Notes under the pieces: generated by a model | What the model saw: only the letters and a program-made list of their open reading frames with translations | Told to the model about the DNA's origin: nothing | Database searches by the model: none | Shown: positions 37,146 through 46,716 of the stretch, piece after piece | Position numbering within the stretch: the stretch's first letter is position 1 | How the letters are laid out: each line of letters begins with the position of its first letter | From: JBMNGG01 sp050949705 | GTDB lineage: Bacteria > Bacillota > Thermosediminibacteria > Thermosediminibacterales > Tepidanaerobacteraceae | Length of the DNA stretch: 64,000 bases | Reading direction: 5' to 3' | Assembly (NCBI GenBank): GCA_050949705.1 | Contig: JBMNGG010000005.1 | Span: 124,001-188,000 of the forward strand | Translations under genes and position numbers: made by a program

Positions 37146-38534
37146 TTAAGCGTCCCTTATTGATTTAAGGAACTGCGAAGCCCAGGTTCTTTTACCGATA
37201 TTTAAAATAGTTATGTTACCAATAGTTTCGTGCGATGTGGTAAGCTTTCGTTTCCTGATAATCTCCTGGTCTACTTTTACCTGTCTTGCTTCATTTACCG
37301 CTGCTTTTTTCTTTTGTATAAACATATCATATACGTCTCCGCCATTTGCTACAAAGGCCCTTAACCTGGACATCTGGTCGACTCCAGTTTTACTCCAGCC
37401 CAAAGGCCTTGAGCTTAATCTAGACGATAGGATATGGCTAACATGACCTTCTGCACTGCAGCCAACATAATCTTGTTCATACTGACGCATTATTCCCTCC
37501 CAGTTGCCAAGTATGTACTTTCTTGCTTCATCTACAGATCTTCTCTTTGTTTCTGGCTCAGTTATATTTATGATCGCTTTAAATAGTTCTTTTATACTAT
37601 CCTTGTCTTTGGCATTTATATATGACCACATAATTGGTGTTGTATATCTTATATGCGCTGTAGCTTGCGTGACATACTTTGATAGGTGGTAACGGTCAAG
37701 TACATAGATACTTTTCTTTATCCAGCCTAGGCCATTTTTAATCCAGGGGGCTCCATCTCCTGAAAGGTATATCTTTTCTATAGTATCCATATCGTAAGCC
37801 TTATCTATATAGTCTAAAACTTCTACCCATAGTTCATCGCTGTTTGGATAAACACCGCTGAAATACCTTGGGCTTAATAGCTTCCACCGGTTTTTACTAA
37901 CTTTCTTTCTGCCTTCATGTACATATACAAGCTTTGGCTCTGTTAAACCTCCATCCTGAAGCGCTACATGATCTTCGTCTGCTTCTATGTATAGTACTTT
38001 TACATTCCTTTTATTTTGCTTGATCTTTACCGCATCATTGTTTACACTACCAAGTTCTCGTATGCTGTTCATTACTGTCTGTGATGTTAGGGTTACTGCT
38101 TCAGAGGCTTTTTCTCCGCTTTTACTATAGGGCATATATACTGCTTCTTCTATGAGTTTTGCTTTTAGCAAAGCGTCTAGCTTGTCATGGGCTGATATGC
38201 CTACAGCCTCATCTGACAGATAGCTGTATTTGCCTGTTTTTTTATTCTTGTAATATGTTCTTTTATACCTGACTTGCCCAAATATTGTTGTAAGGGTCTT
38301 TTCAGCCTCTTTTTCTTTTACTGTCCAGTAGCGTTTACGATCTTTGCTGTTTTTATATGCCTTATCTATTGTTTCTAACGCTTCTGCAACTAAGGTTACT
38401 CCAATATCATCTAGCGTCTTCTTTGTAGCTAAAATAAATTCAGATATATCTCTTCTTTCTCTTATCAGTTTTTCTAATTCTTTTTTAAAACTGGTACTGA
38501 TTTTTTGTGTGATTTCCTGTATAATTAGGTCCAT
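37146..38534 (-). CDS. ISLre2-family transposase (UPF0236)
   Basis: A 462-residue protein of the UPF0236/ISLre2 transposase family. It has VLYIEADEDHVALQDGG, IYLSGDGAPWIKNGLGWIKKSIYVLDRYHLSKYV and the C-terminal GHVSHILSSRLSSRPLGWSK region. The Asp residues of the first two segments are the likely catalytic ones. The ORF is intact although the IS left end has been displaced by 14.9 kb, so this copy is probably unable to move alone. Confidence 0.9.
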   Translation of the reverse strand: MDLIIQEITQKISTSFKKELEKLIRERRDISEFILATKKTLDDIGVTLVAEALETIDKAYKNSKDRKRYWTVKEKEAEKTLTTIFGQVRYKRTYYKNKKTGKYSYLSDEAVGISAHDKLDALLKAKLIEEAVYMPYSKSGEKASEAVTLTSQTVMNSIRELGSVNNDAVKIKQNKRNVKVLYIEADEDHVALQDGGLTEPKLVYVHEGRKKVSKNRWKLLSPRYFSGVYPNSDELWVEVLDYIDKAYDMDTIEKIYLSGDGAPWIKNGLGWIKKSIYVLDRYHLSKYVTQATAHIRYTTPIMWSYINAKDKDSIKELFKAIINITEPETKRRSVDEARKYILGNWEGIMRQYEQDYVGCSAEGHVSHILSSRLSSRPLGWSKTGVDQMSRLRAFVANGGDVYDMFIQKKKAAVNEARQVKVDQEIIRKRKLTTSHETIGNITILNIGKRTWASQFLKSIRDA

Positions 38535-38648
38535 AAGGGTATCTCCTTTTCTGTGGTTTTTGTGGTTCTTGCAGATTACATCATATCACAGAGGAGATAC
38601 TCTTATCTTTTATTTTTTGGTTTTTCCCCAAAGTAATTTTACACTATG

Positions 38649-38657
38649 ATTTATTTT
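38649..38657. repeat. ISLre2 9-bp target duplication, right
   Basis: ATTTATTTT directly after the ISLre2 right end. It marks the right border of the whole nested island. Confidence 0.72.
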
Positions 38658-39222
38658 TGTTAAAAAAAATCATAACCACCTTAAAAAAGGCAGTTATGAT
38701 TTTTTCAGTATATAAAATTATATATTTTTCATAAATAACGCCCTAGTTAAATGTTTCGCTTAGATATTCGTAGCCGCCTCATAAGCTTCCCATATAGCTT
38801 CCATAACAATGGTCTCGAAGATAATTACTTTTATTTACATGCTAGACTGTAATATATGAAAAATAGGTAATACGGAATTCTTCTGTTAAGCATTTTTCTG
38901 ATTAAAAAACCTAGAAAACGAGTATTTCCCAATATGTAGATATCAATCTCCAACGAAAGGATATGTGTTCATAAAAAATTTTTAAATTAATGTTTATATT
39001 TTATACTATCAGTAATTTGGTAATATCATTACTTATGAAATATAGTCAAGACATAAAAATGTATTAACTAACTTAATTTATCTTTTCAACTCTTTTTCTA
39101 ATGAGCAAAATATACTAAACCTTTTTTGTCTAGCCGAATATTTTTGTTTATTTTTGTTCTTCATAAAAATCAACAGGAATTGAATATATATTTATGTATG
39201 AACTTTGAAAGGATGTTATGTT
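38658..39222. other. AT-rich region between island and spoVB-like gene
   Basis: About 565 bases, no credible gene. It contains a hairpin AAAATCATAAC / GTTATGATTTT with a T run (38668-38706) that looks like an ancestral terminator upstream of rex. The promoter of the plus-strand flippase gene should also be here but is not obvious. Confidence 0.5.
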
Positions 39223-40704
39223 ATGAGCAACTGGGCAGTTGATACTGTATTTCTTTCTGCAACAAATTTTTTAACAGGAACCATAGGGTTTTTTTATAGG
39301 CTTTTTTTGTCAAAAACTTTGGGATCTGAAGGCATGGGTATTTATCAGCAAACTATGGCTTTTTTCAGTACTGCAATTACTGTGATAACAGCAGGTATAC
39401 CAATATCTATATCAAAACTTGTAGCCGAGACCCATAAAAAAAATCCTATAAATGACGGTAATATTGTAGCATCAGCCTTGTTGCTAACGAGTGTTTTTTC
39501 TTTATTCGGAGTAATTTTTTTAATAAGTCTCTCTGAAATTTTATATTTAAGAGTACTTCTTATTGTTTTACCAGCTGCAATATTTGTTGGATTTTCAACA
39601 GTAATAAAGGGATACTTTTTTGGAATCCAACACTCTACTCCAGTGAGATGGTCTAATCTATCTGAAAGCATCTTCCGAAGCGTCTTAGGAATTATCATAA
39701 TTAAGAGTTGTATCCTTTCTGGCTTCGAAGGAAAAACTCGTGGTGCAGTAACTGCCTTAGTTATAGGTGAACTTGTTCAATTTATAGTACTTTTACTTTT
39801 CTTTATTAAAAGTATGGACAGAAGTATAATTCCTAATAAAAGTATAACCTTTATAAACATCAAGAAAATCTTAGTAATTGCCATTCCAATATCATTAAGT
39901 CAAATTATACACTCAGCCTCTGTTTCAGTGGAAGCCCTTTTAATCCCCAAAGGTCTTACAATTTCCGGGTTTTCTCCACAAGAAGCATTGTCTTTATACG
40001 GCAAAACTACTGGCATGGTGTTTCCGCTGCTCTTTTTCCCAGCTCTTTTCATTAGAGCTTTATCATCAAATATCATTCCTCAAATATCTCAAGCTGTAGC
40101 TTTAAATAGAACCCAATATGCATTTAAATTATCTGAACAAGCTCTTTTACTATCTTCTTTTTATTCTTTTGCGGTTACAGGCTTTTTATTGTCACTTTCA
40201 AAACCAATAGCAGAATTGCTGTTCTCTGGTTTTAATCTTGGAAATCTCATAATGGGTTTTTCTGCAATCATACCTTTTTTTTACACAGAAAGTGTCTTGA
40301 TAGCCATTCTTAGGGGTATGGGTAACAATATTACACCGATAATAACATCTTTAATTAGTTTTTTTATAACCAACGGAATGCTTTATCTCCTCACGGTTAA
40401 TACTTCTTTAGGTATGTTTGGTTACGCTATCGCATTAATTACTGCTTCAGCAGTAACCATTTATATAATTCTATATAACTTGGAAAAGAGATTCAAAAAA
40501 AGATTTAATATGGTAAGCATTATATTAAGACCATTGATATGCTGCCTTTTTATGATTTTTATACTTAGCAAAACATATATGCCCCTAAAAGTTTTAGGAT
40601 TGCCAAATATTATATGTATAGCAACAGACTTTTTACTTGGATTTGGCGGTTATTTAATACTAGCTTTAGCTCTAGGCCTCAAGCTTAAACCTTATAAATA
40701 TTGA
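39223..40704 (+). CDS. SpoVB-like polysaccharide flippase (MOP superfamily)
   Basis: A membrane protein of about 493 residues with about 14 hydrophobic segments. SATNFLTGTIGFFYRLFLSKTLGSEGMGIYQ at the N-terminus is typical of stage V sporulation protein B and related lipid-linked oligosaccharide flippases. In spore formers SpoVB is required for cortex synthesis. ATG at 39223 is favoured, with AAAGGA nine bases upstream; a TTG at 39205 is less likely. It is on the plus strand, unlike most of the window. Paralogues are common, so the sporulation role is inferred. Confidence 0.85.
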   Translation: MSNWAVDTVFLSATNFLTGTIGFFYRLFLSKTLGSEGMGIYQQTMAFFSTAITVITAGIPISISKLVAETHKKNPINDGNIVASALLLTSVFSLFGVIFLISLSEILYLRVLLIVLPAAIFVGFSTVIKGYFFGIQHSTPVRWSNLSESIFRSVLGIIIIKSCILSGFEGKTRGAVTALVIGELVQFIVLLLFFIKSMDRSIIPNKSITFINIKKILVIAIPISLSQIIHSASVSVEALLIPKGLTISGFSPQEALSLYGKTTGMVFPLLFFPALFIRALSSNIIPQISQAVALNRTQYAFKLSEQALLLSSFYSFAVTGFLLSLSKPIAELLFSGFNLGNLIMGFSAIIPFFYTESVLIAILRGMGNNITPIITSLISFFITNGMLYLLTVNTSLGMFGYAIALITASAVTIYIILYNLEKRFKKRFNMVSIILRPLICCLFMIFILSKTYMPLKVLGLPNIICIATDFLLGFGGYLILALALGLKLKPYKY

Positions 40705-40791
40705 AGTTTTTAATTTTATTTCTAAATGAGGTTACCTTTTAGGCTTTTATACATTATCTATATATATAAAGGGGCTTAAGGGGGCAAGTAA

Positions 40792-41169
40792 ATGAGAACA
40801 TATAAGAAGTTTTACCGTTTATCCAACGGATACTACCTAGCAATATATACAACCAAACATAAGCAACGTATGAAAAAAACTGCCTATATAGTGGCAGTAT
40901 GTATTTTCCCAACGAAAAGGGAGTGCAACTACTGGTTCAGGAATCAAGAACAAGTGGTAGAAAAAGGCCGTAATACTTGGGGAATGGAGGGCGTATTAAA
41001 GGCAATACGATGGTTAAAAGAGTTAGAAAAAGCCATTGATTCGGGAGAATCAATAGTAATATACTGGGTTGATGATAGAAGGCGTCGGGCTTTTAAGTAT
41101 CTAGAAAGATACGGGTATGAGAAAAGCGAATATCTCGATAGACCATGTTACATGTTCCAAAAGCCCTAA
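40792..41169 (+). CDS. Conserved-looking hypothetical protein, 125 aa
   Basis: I do not recognise this family. It is a basic protein of 125 residues, rich in Tyr, Arg and Lys, and soluble by composition. It has a central amphipathic stretch (VLKAIRWLKELEKAI) and ends near RAFKYLERYGYEKSEYLDRPCYMF, which resembles the C-terminal part of small acetyltransferase-like folds only loosely. GGGGGCAAGTAA precedes the ATG. It lies 88 bp after the flippase on the same strand and faces ychF. Probably real because of the RBS and the ordered composition. Confidence 0.6.
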   Translation: MRTYKKFYRLSNGYYLAIYTTKHKQRMKKTAYIVAVCIFPTKRECNYWFRNQEQVVEKGRNTWGMEGVLKAIRWLKELEKAIDSGESIVIYWVDDRRRRAFKYLERYGYEKSEYLDRPCYMFQKP

Positions 41170-41185
41170 GCCTTAAGTATCAAAC

Positions 41186-42272
41186 TTATACATTGAATCT
41201 GAAATTAATTATATCACCGTCTTCAACAATGTATTCTTTTCCTTCAAGGCGAAGCTTTCCAAGATTTTTCGCCTTTACCATATCACCACATTCTTTAAAA
41301 TCTTTAAAATTAATTACTTCAGCTCTTATAAAGCCGCGTTCAATATCAGAGTGTATTTTCCCCGCGGCCTTTTTTGCATTTGTACCTTTTTTTATTGTCC
41401 ATGCCCTCACTTCATCTTCTCCGGCAGTTAAAAAAGAAATTAAATTTAGCCTGTGGTAAATAGCTTTGGCAAGAAGATCTATACCTGGCTCTTTGATATT
41501 CAATTCTTTCATAAATTCAAGTCTATCTTCTTTATCAAGCTCACTTATTTCAACTTCTGCTTTTGCGCTTACTTCGAACATAGAAATGTTTTTTTCTTTA
41601 CAGTAATTTAATATTTTTTCTCTATCTTTATAACCTTCGGCAAGCTGTTTTTCATCAACATTAATAACGATAATTATGGTTTTTTCAGTAAGAGAAGTCA
41701 AGATGTTCAATTATTTGCTTTTCTTCTTCTGTTAGTTCTATATTTGCTAACCCAACTTCATTTTCCAGTGAATCCCGAAGTTTCTGCAAAACTTCTTTCT
41801 CAGCTATTTGTTCTTTGGTAATCTTTTTACCTGCTTCTATCCTGTCAATCCTTGTTTCAATAAGCTGCAAGTCTGCTAATAGCAGCTCTGTATTAATATT
41901 TTCAATGTCTCTTATAACATTTATTGAACCATCCACATGAATGATATCTTCATCAGAAAACGCTCTCACTATATGAACGAGACAATCCACCTTTCTGATA
42001 TTGTCTAAAAACTGATTTCCGGAACTTTTGCCTTCACTTGCACCTCTTGCTAAACCCGGTACATCAATTGCCTCAATTTGAGCATATGTAACCTTCTTTG
42101 GATTATAAATCTGGGCTAAAAAATCAATTCTCTCATCAGGTATTTTAGCAAGTCCCTGATTAGTCGCCATCTTTCCGCTTTGGAAAGCACTTGTTTCTAC
42201 TTTTGCATTTGTTAATAAATTAAAAAAAGTAGATTTACCTACTGTGGGTAATCCAACTAGTCCAACTTTCAT
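41186..42272 (-). CDS. ychF: YchF/OLA1-type GTPase, one apparent frameshift
   Basis: Obg-related translational GTPase/ATPase. G1 is GLPTVGKSTFF (Thr replaces the usual Asn), G3 IDVPGLARGAS, and the NVDE motif stands where NKxD would be. A C-terminal TGS domain begins near ISFLTAGEDEVRAWTI. The frame breaks near 41691-41697; dropping one base gives HLDF-LTEKTIIIVINVDE. The total length of about 362 aa fits the family. The G1 region diverges from the usual YchF, so it may be a Firmicute subfamily. Probable single-base sequence error, here not in a homopolymer. Confidence 0.88.
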
Positions 42273-42335
42273 TTTGCCAACCTCTCCTTTTGCCTAAAGC
42301 TACAAATGTTTTTTACTTTAAAAGGATTGCAAAGA

Positions 42336-42373
42336 ATAAAAATAAGCGTAAAACACGCAATATGCTTTACGCC
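42336..42373 (-). terminator. Terminator of the three-tRNA cluster
   Basis: GCGTAAA/TTTACGC hairpin followed by TTATTTTTATTC on the minus strand, just past tRNA-Ala(GGC). Confidence 0.75.
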
Positions 42374-42386
42374 TTAATTTCAAATT

Positions 42387-42462
<76 letters not shown>

Positions 42463-42517
42463 TCGATAGCTTGCTAACATAGTATAATAGTTTTTTTAAA
42501 AAATGTCAAGTATAAAT

Positions 42518-42592
42518 TGGTGGGCGCGGCAGGTTTCGAACCTGCGACCTCTTGAATGTGAATCAAGCGCTCCCCCGCTGAGCTACGCGCCC
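42518..42592 (-). tRNA. tRNA-Val(CAC)
   Basis: Cloverleaf with acceptor GGGCGCG/CGCGCCC, loop TTCACAT between CTTGA and TCAAG, encoded CCA. The anticodon arm is the same as in the neighbouring tRNA-Ala except for the loop. Confidence 0.93.
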
Positions 42593-42599
42593 TTTTTAA

Positions 42600-42675
42600 T
42601 GGTGGAGATAAGGGGGATCGAACCCCTGACCTTCTGATTGCGAACCAGACGCTCTCCCAGCTGAGCTATATCCCC
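42600..42675 (-). tRNA. tRNA-Ala(CGC)
   Basis: Anticodon stem TCTGG/TCAGA with loop TTCGCAA; the anticodon CGC reads GCG. G3:U70 is present, confirming alanine identity. Encoded CCA. Confidence 0.93.
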
Positions 42676-42804
42676 ATATTATTCATCTTACCATAAAATG
42701 CCCAATAACCTAAACACCCTAATCCATAAGGTAAAACAATTATAATATATCACTTATTAAAATTCAAGCCTTGTAGTATTTCTGGTGATCGATATGTTTG
42801 ACTT

Positions 42805-43329
42805 TCACTCTAACCTTCCAATCCTGTCAATAGGCCAAATTCTATGAGTAGCTTTACCCACTACTAGGTCTTCAGGAACATATTTATTCTCCCAGAATCT
42901 GCTATCTTTAGAATTGTTACGATTGTCTCCCATCATAAAATAATGTCCTTCCGGTACCTTAAATGGTCCGAAATCATTATACATAACTTCGTTTAAGTAT
43001 GGCTCACTAATAACTTCATCATTTCTATAAAGAGTATTTCCCTTTATTTCTATTATATCGCCACCCTTACCAATAAGGCGTTTTACAAAGTTCTGTTTGG
43101 GATCATCAGGAAATTTAAAAACTACTATATCATTGTAATCCGGAGATTGGAATCGATAAATAAATTTATTTACTAATAACCTATCATTATTTTCAATAGT
43201 GGGAATCATAGAACCTGTAGGGACAATCATCGGTTCAAAGATAAATCCCCTTATAAAAAGAGCGAGTATAAGCGCAAATAAAATAGCCTTTATCCATTCA
43301 ATTATTTCTGTCTTTGTATCTTTATGCAT
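42805..43329 (-). CDS. lepB: Signal peptidase I
   Basis: A 174-residue membrane serine peptidase that removes Sec signal peptides outside the membrane. One N-terminal membrane segment (AILFALILALFIRGFIF) is followed by the Ser box PTGSMIPTI (S40), the Lys box FVKRLIGKGGD (K83) and GDNRNNSKDSRFW. The size and single anchor match the Sip type of Firmicutes. It is close to cwlD. Confidence 0.95.
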   Translation of the reverse strand: MHKDTKTEIIEWIKAILFALILALFIRGFIFEPMIVPTGSMIPTIENNDRLLVNKFIYRFQSPDYNDIVVFKFPDDPKQNFVKRLIGKGGDIIEIKGNTLYRNDEVISEPYLNEVMYNDFGPFKVPEGHYFMMGDNRNNSKDSRFWENKYVPEDLVVGKATHRIWPIDRIGRLE

Positions 43330-43427
43330 ATAATTTCACCTAAGTAGATTTTTTGGGCATAAAAATATCCCCTTAATTTTGCCTGCCTATTTATTATAAC
43401 ATAAAATATTTTTTTACATAGCCTTTT

Positions 43428-44156
43428 CTAAAAAAAATCTTCTAAAGCTGACACTATTGCTTTAGACACATTTTCTTGAAATTCGGGTGTTTTAAGCAGT
43501 TCCCTATCTTTGGCATTTGTAATAAATCCTAATTCTACAATCACTCCTGGATATTTTGTATTACACAAAAGATACAATGAAGTATTAGCCAGCGGTTCGC
43601 GTGTTTTAACATTATGACCAAACTGCTTATAGGCTTGTTCCAGTTTTCTCTGAATTAGTTTGGCTGCTCTCCTTCCTTCTACACTATTAAGATTAAAAAA
43701 AACCATAGGCCCTGAAGTTTGGCAAGAACCTGCTTGTGCATTGACATGGATACTTAAGAAAATTTCCGGTGCTATACTATTAATAATATCAACTCTAGAA
43801 ATCAAATCTCTTTTATGACGGTATTCGCTCTTTTTGTTTAAATGATCCAAGGCTATATCTTTTGCCCTTGTCATGATTACATTTGTACCTTCTCTTTCCA
43901 GCAATTTTTTAACCTTTAAGGAAACCTGCAAATTTATATCTTTTTCTAATGTTCCATCTTTATAAGTACTTCCACCGTCAACTCCCCCATGGCCAGGATC
44001 AATTACTATAACCCTCTCTGACAAAGGTAGTCGGTTACGAAAAACATTTGTTTTAAGACTCTGACTATATAATTGTCTAACTAATAATGCCAAAATAAAA
44101 ATTATGAGTAAGAAAAAAATGCTATTATATCGAATCTTATGATAATATTTCCCCAT
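43428..44156 (-). CDS. cwlD: N-acetylmuramoyl-L-alanine amidase CwlD
   Basis: A 242-residue Amidase_3 protein with an N-terminal membrane anchor. The zinc motif is IDPGHGGVDGG, the second His is in LSIHVNAQAG, and the catalytic Glu is in VIVELGFITN. With no cell-wall-binding repeats and this size, it matches CwlD, which removes stem peptides to make muramic-delta-lactam in the spore cortex. Paralogues exist, so the symbol rests on size and architecture. Confidence 0.87.
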   Translation of the reverse strand: MGKYYHKIRYNSIFFLLIIFILALLVRQLYSQSLKTNVFRNRLPLSERVIVIDPGHGGVDGGSTYKDGTLEKDINLQVSLKVKKLLEREGTNVIMTRAKDIALDHLNKKSEYRHKRDLISRVDIINSIAPEIFLSIHVNAQAGSCQTSGPMVFFNLNSVEGRRAAKLIQRKLEQAYKQFGHNVKTREPLANTSLYLLCNTKYPGVIVELGFITNAKDRELLKTPEFQENVSKAIVSALEDFF

Positions 44157-44274
44157 TAAAACCCCCTCTTTTTTTATATTAGAATTTTAGATGCATTATT
44201 AACATATTTTATTTGTATAATTTATATGATAATAAATAAAATCAAGTAAAAGATATAACATGTCCAACACAAAA

Positions 44275-44311
44275 TAAAAAAATTCGGGAAGTTTATGGCT
44301 TCTTCCCGAAT
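44275..44311 (-). terminator. Terminator overlapping the capA stop
   Basis: Perfect 10-bp stem ATTCGGGAAG/CTTCCCGAAT followed by TTTTTTT. The upstream arm is part of the last codons of the capA-like gene. Confidence 0.88.
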
Positions 44312-45438
44312 CTTACTACATACCTCATTTTTCCATCTCTAACAAATTTATCAACCCAAGTATCTATTTCCTCTAGTTCTTTAAGATAAACTTTGTTCTT
44401 TTCCAGATCCTTTTCCAATGTAAACTTAACCATCAAGCCTTCTTCAGTATAGGGAAATCTTTGAGCAGAGATAAAGTTTCCCATAGAATAAGCTATGTAT
44501 TTTCTTACTATCTCACCATCTTCTACTATTTCAAACCATTCTCCCGGTTGAATAACATGTGGGTGACTTGCTACAACAATATTTGCCCCATTACTTAAGA
44601 CAAAATGTGCAAGATTTCGCTGTGCCTTAGAAGGTGTCCTTTCATACTCATTACCAAAGTGTAAATAAACTACAACCGCATCTGATATCTCTTTTGCTTT
44701 TTGTAAATCCTCTAGTATTATGTCTTTATCAATAAGATTTACAAGAAATGGTTTGTCAGAAGGAATAGGTATACCATTAGTTCCATATGTATATGATAAA
44801 AATGCAACTTTTATATCATTAATTTTTTTAATCAGTATCATGTTCCTATCTTCCTCGGATTCATAAGTCCCTAATGGCAATAACTCTCGTTCTTTAAGAA
44901 CCTTAATAGTTCGTAGAGCACCTTTCTCCCCGCGATCCAAGCTATGGTTATTTGAAGTAATTATTATGTCAAAACCCGCATCTTTAAGAGCATCAGCTAG
45001 TGCATCAGGACTATTAAACATGGGATATCCAGTGTATTTCTGGTCTTCACCTGCCAGAGTGGTTTCAAGATCTGCCATTGCAATATCCGCAGATGATATT
45101 GTATATTTTACTACATGAAAAAACTCCCAATAATTAAATTCACCAGTCTTATCATCATATCCCGCCCAAATTTGGCCGTCATGCATCATTACATCACCTA
45201 CTGCTAAAATAGTAACAGTAGGATTAGGCAAAATCTCTACTTCCGGAATTTCTTCCTCAATAAAATCCAGTTCCTGATTAAATGACTCTGTTTCTACACT
45301 TTGACTCCAACTCCCGCTTAAAAAATCTTGAAAACTGAAGCCCCGCCATTCATTACAATAATAAATGATACTGCCGCTAATCAAAACTATAGAAACAAAA
45401 GCTGCTAACACAAAAACAGTATTTCTACCTCTCCTCAC
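44293..45438 (-). CDS. CapA-family (PGA_cap) metallophosphatase-like protein
   Basis: A 381-residue protein with one N-terminal membrane segment (VFVLAAFVSIVLISGSIIYY). Its PGA_cap domain starts ILAVGDVMMHD, with TSNNHSLDRG, YLHFGNEYE, ASHPHVIQ and YSMGNFISAQ as metal-site motifs. CapA/PgsA homologues act in poly-gamma-glutamate production, but stand-alone members occur in many Clostridia without capBC. The start is GTG, overlapping the manC stop by one base, so the genes are translationally linked. Confidence 0.85.
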   Translation of the reverse strand: MRRGRNTVFVLAAFVSIVLISGSIIYYCNEWRGFSFQDFLSGSWSQSVETESFNQELDFIEEEIPEVEILPNPTVTILAVGDVMMHDGQIWAGYDDKTGEFNYWEFFHVVKYTISSADIAMADLETTLAGEDQKYTGYPMFNSPDALADALKDAGFDIIITSNNHSLDRGEKGALRTIKVLKERELLPLGTYESEEDRNMILIKKINDIKVAFLSYTYGTNGIPIPSDKPFLVNLIDKDIILEDLQKAKEISDAVVVYLHFGNEYERTPSKAQRNLAHFVLSNGANIVVASHPHVIQPGEWFEIVEDGEIVRKYIAYSMGNFISAQRFPYTEEGLMVKFTLEKDLEKNKVYLKELEEIDTWVDKFVRDGKMRYVVRFGKKP

Positions 45439-46520
45439 TAAAGCAACTCCTTCCTCCCCATTTTTTCCAGTTGCTCCACGACTTTTTTTACATCCTGAGC
45501 CTTATCTTTAGAACACACAAGCATAGCATCATTAGTCTCTACGACAATCATATCCTCCAAACCAACTGCAGCCACCAAACGACTATTAGAGTAGATTATG
45601 GAATTTCTAGTTTGTATATCAATATAGTCCCCCTTGGTTATATTTCCGTTTTCATCAGGAGGAAAAACACTACCCAAAGAATCCCAACATCCAACATCAT
45701 TCCAGCCGAAATCACCAGGTATAACCACTACTTCCTCAGACCGTTCCATTACACCATAGTCAATTGAAATACTTTGTAAGGTCGGATATACAGTTTCAAC
45801 AACATTTTTCTCTTTAGATGTTCCTATAAAAGGCTCAAGTTCTCCCATTTTTGTAAACAATCTAGGTAAAAACCTCTTAAAACTATTTAAAATAACTGAT
45901 GTCTTCCAAACAAACATACCACTATTCCACAAATAGTTCCCGCTCTTAAGATATTCTTTTGCTTTCGATGTATCCGGCTTTTCTACAAACTCCATAACTT
46001 CATATGCCATTATGTCTTTACATGGTATGGGCTTTTCTTTGTCATATTTTATATAGCCGTATCCTGTGGAAGGGAAGGTTGGGTTAATTCCCATAGTTAC
46101 CAAGTTTTCACTATGTTCGACCATATCCCTTGCAGCAATTAGCACTCGCTGAAATTCGTCAACATCTTTTATGTAATGGTCTGAGGGGAATACTCCCATT
46201 ACAGCATCATTACACCGTTTCTTTATAACTAAAGCAGCATAACATATACATGCAGCAGTATTTCGACCAACAGGCTCTATTAAAACATTATCTTTTGGGA
46301 TATTTCCCCGGACAACCTCATTAAGTATTTTTTCCTGAGCTTTATTTGTAACAATTAATATCTTTTCCGGTGGTATGATATCCTTTATTCTTTTTATAGT
46401 GTCGTTTATCATACTATCTTCACCGGTTATATTTAAAAATTGTTTGGGGGCATTTGCACGACTCAAAGGCCAAAAGCGAGTACCTCCCCCACCAGCCATA
46501 ATAACTCCATACATTTCCAT
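45438..46520 (-). CDS. manC: Mannose-1-phosphate guanylyltransferase
   Basis: A 360-residue nucleotidyltransferase that makes GDP-mannose for glycan synthesis. MAGGGGTRFWPLSRANAPKQFL is the pyrophosphorylase signature; FVEKPDTSKAKEYL and GDFGWNDVGCWDSL are mannose-1-phosphate guanylyltransferase motifs. It lacks the isomerase domain of bifunctional forms. GGAGGATATG precedes the ATG. It is linked to the CapA-family gene. Confidence 0.92.
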   Translation of the reverse strand: MEMYGVIMAGGGGTRFWPLSRANAPKQFLNITGEDSMINDTIKRIKDIIPPEKILIVTNKAQEKILNEVVRGNIPKDNVLIEPVGRNTAACICYAALVIKKRCNDAVMGVFPSDHYIKDVDEFQRVLIAARDMVEHSENLVTMGINPTFPSTGYGYIKYDKEKPIPCKDIMAYEVMEFVEKPDTSKAKEYLKSGNYLWNSGMFVWKTSVILNSFKRFLPRLFTKMGELEPFIGTSKEKNVVETVYPTLQSISIDYGVMERSEEVVVIPGDFGWNDVGCWDSLGSVFPPDENGNITKGDYIDIQTRNSIIYSNSRLVAAVGLEDMIVVETNDAMLVCSKDKAQDVKKVVEQLEKMGRKELL

Positions 46521-46716
46521 AAATACATATCCTCCAGCTAAGTGTTTTATATATAGAGTTATTTTGCCCTTATTTACTAATATTTTTCATTAATTATCAC
46601 TCAAGAAGCAGCAGTACAGACGAATATGTGCGATAGTATGCATTGTAGACCTTTTAGACTATGTATCTGAGCTTTTTATAGTTATTTCTACGGTTTCTTT
46701 AGAAATTTAAAATAGA

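Larger units (their letters stand above)
37100..38648 (-). mobile_element. ISLre2-family element, main part
   Basis: The body and right end of an ISLre2-type IS; the left 28 bp are at 22213-22240. Removing the composite transposon and one 9-mer gives an element of about 1,568 bp with imperfect inverted ends and the 9-bp target duplication ATTTATTTT. It was split by the composite transposon just outside its transposase gene. Confidence 0.78.
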
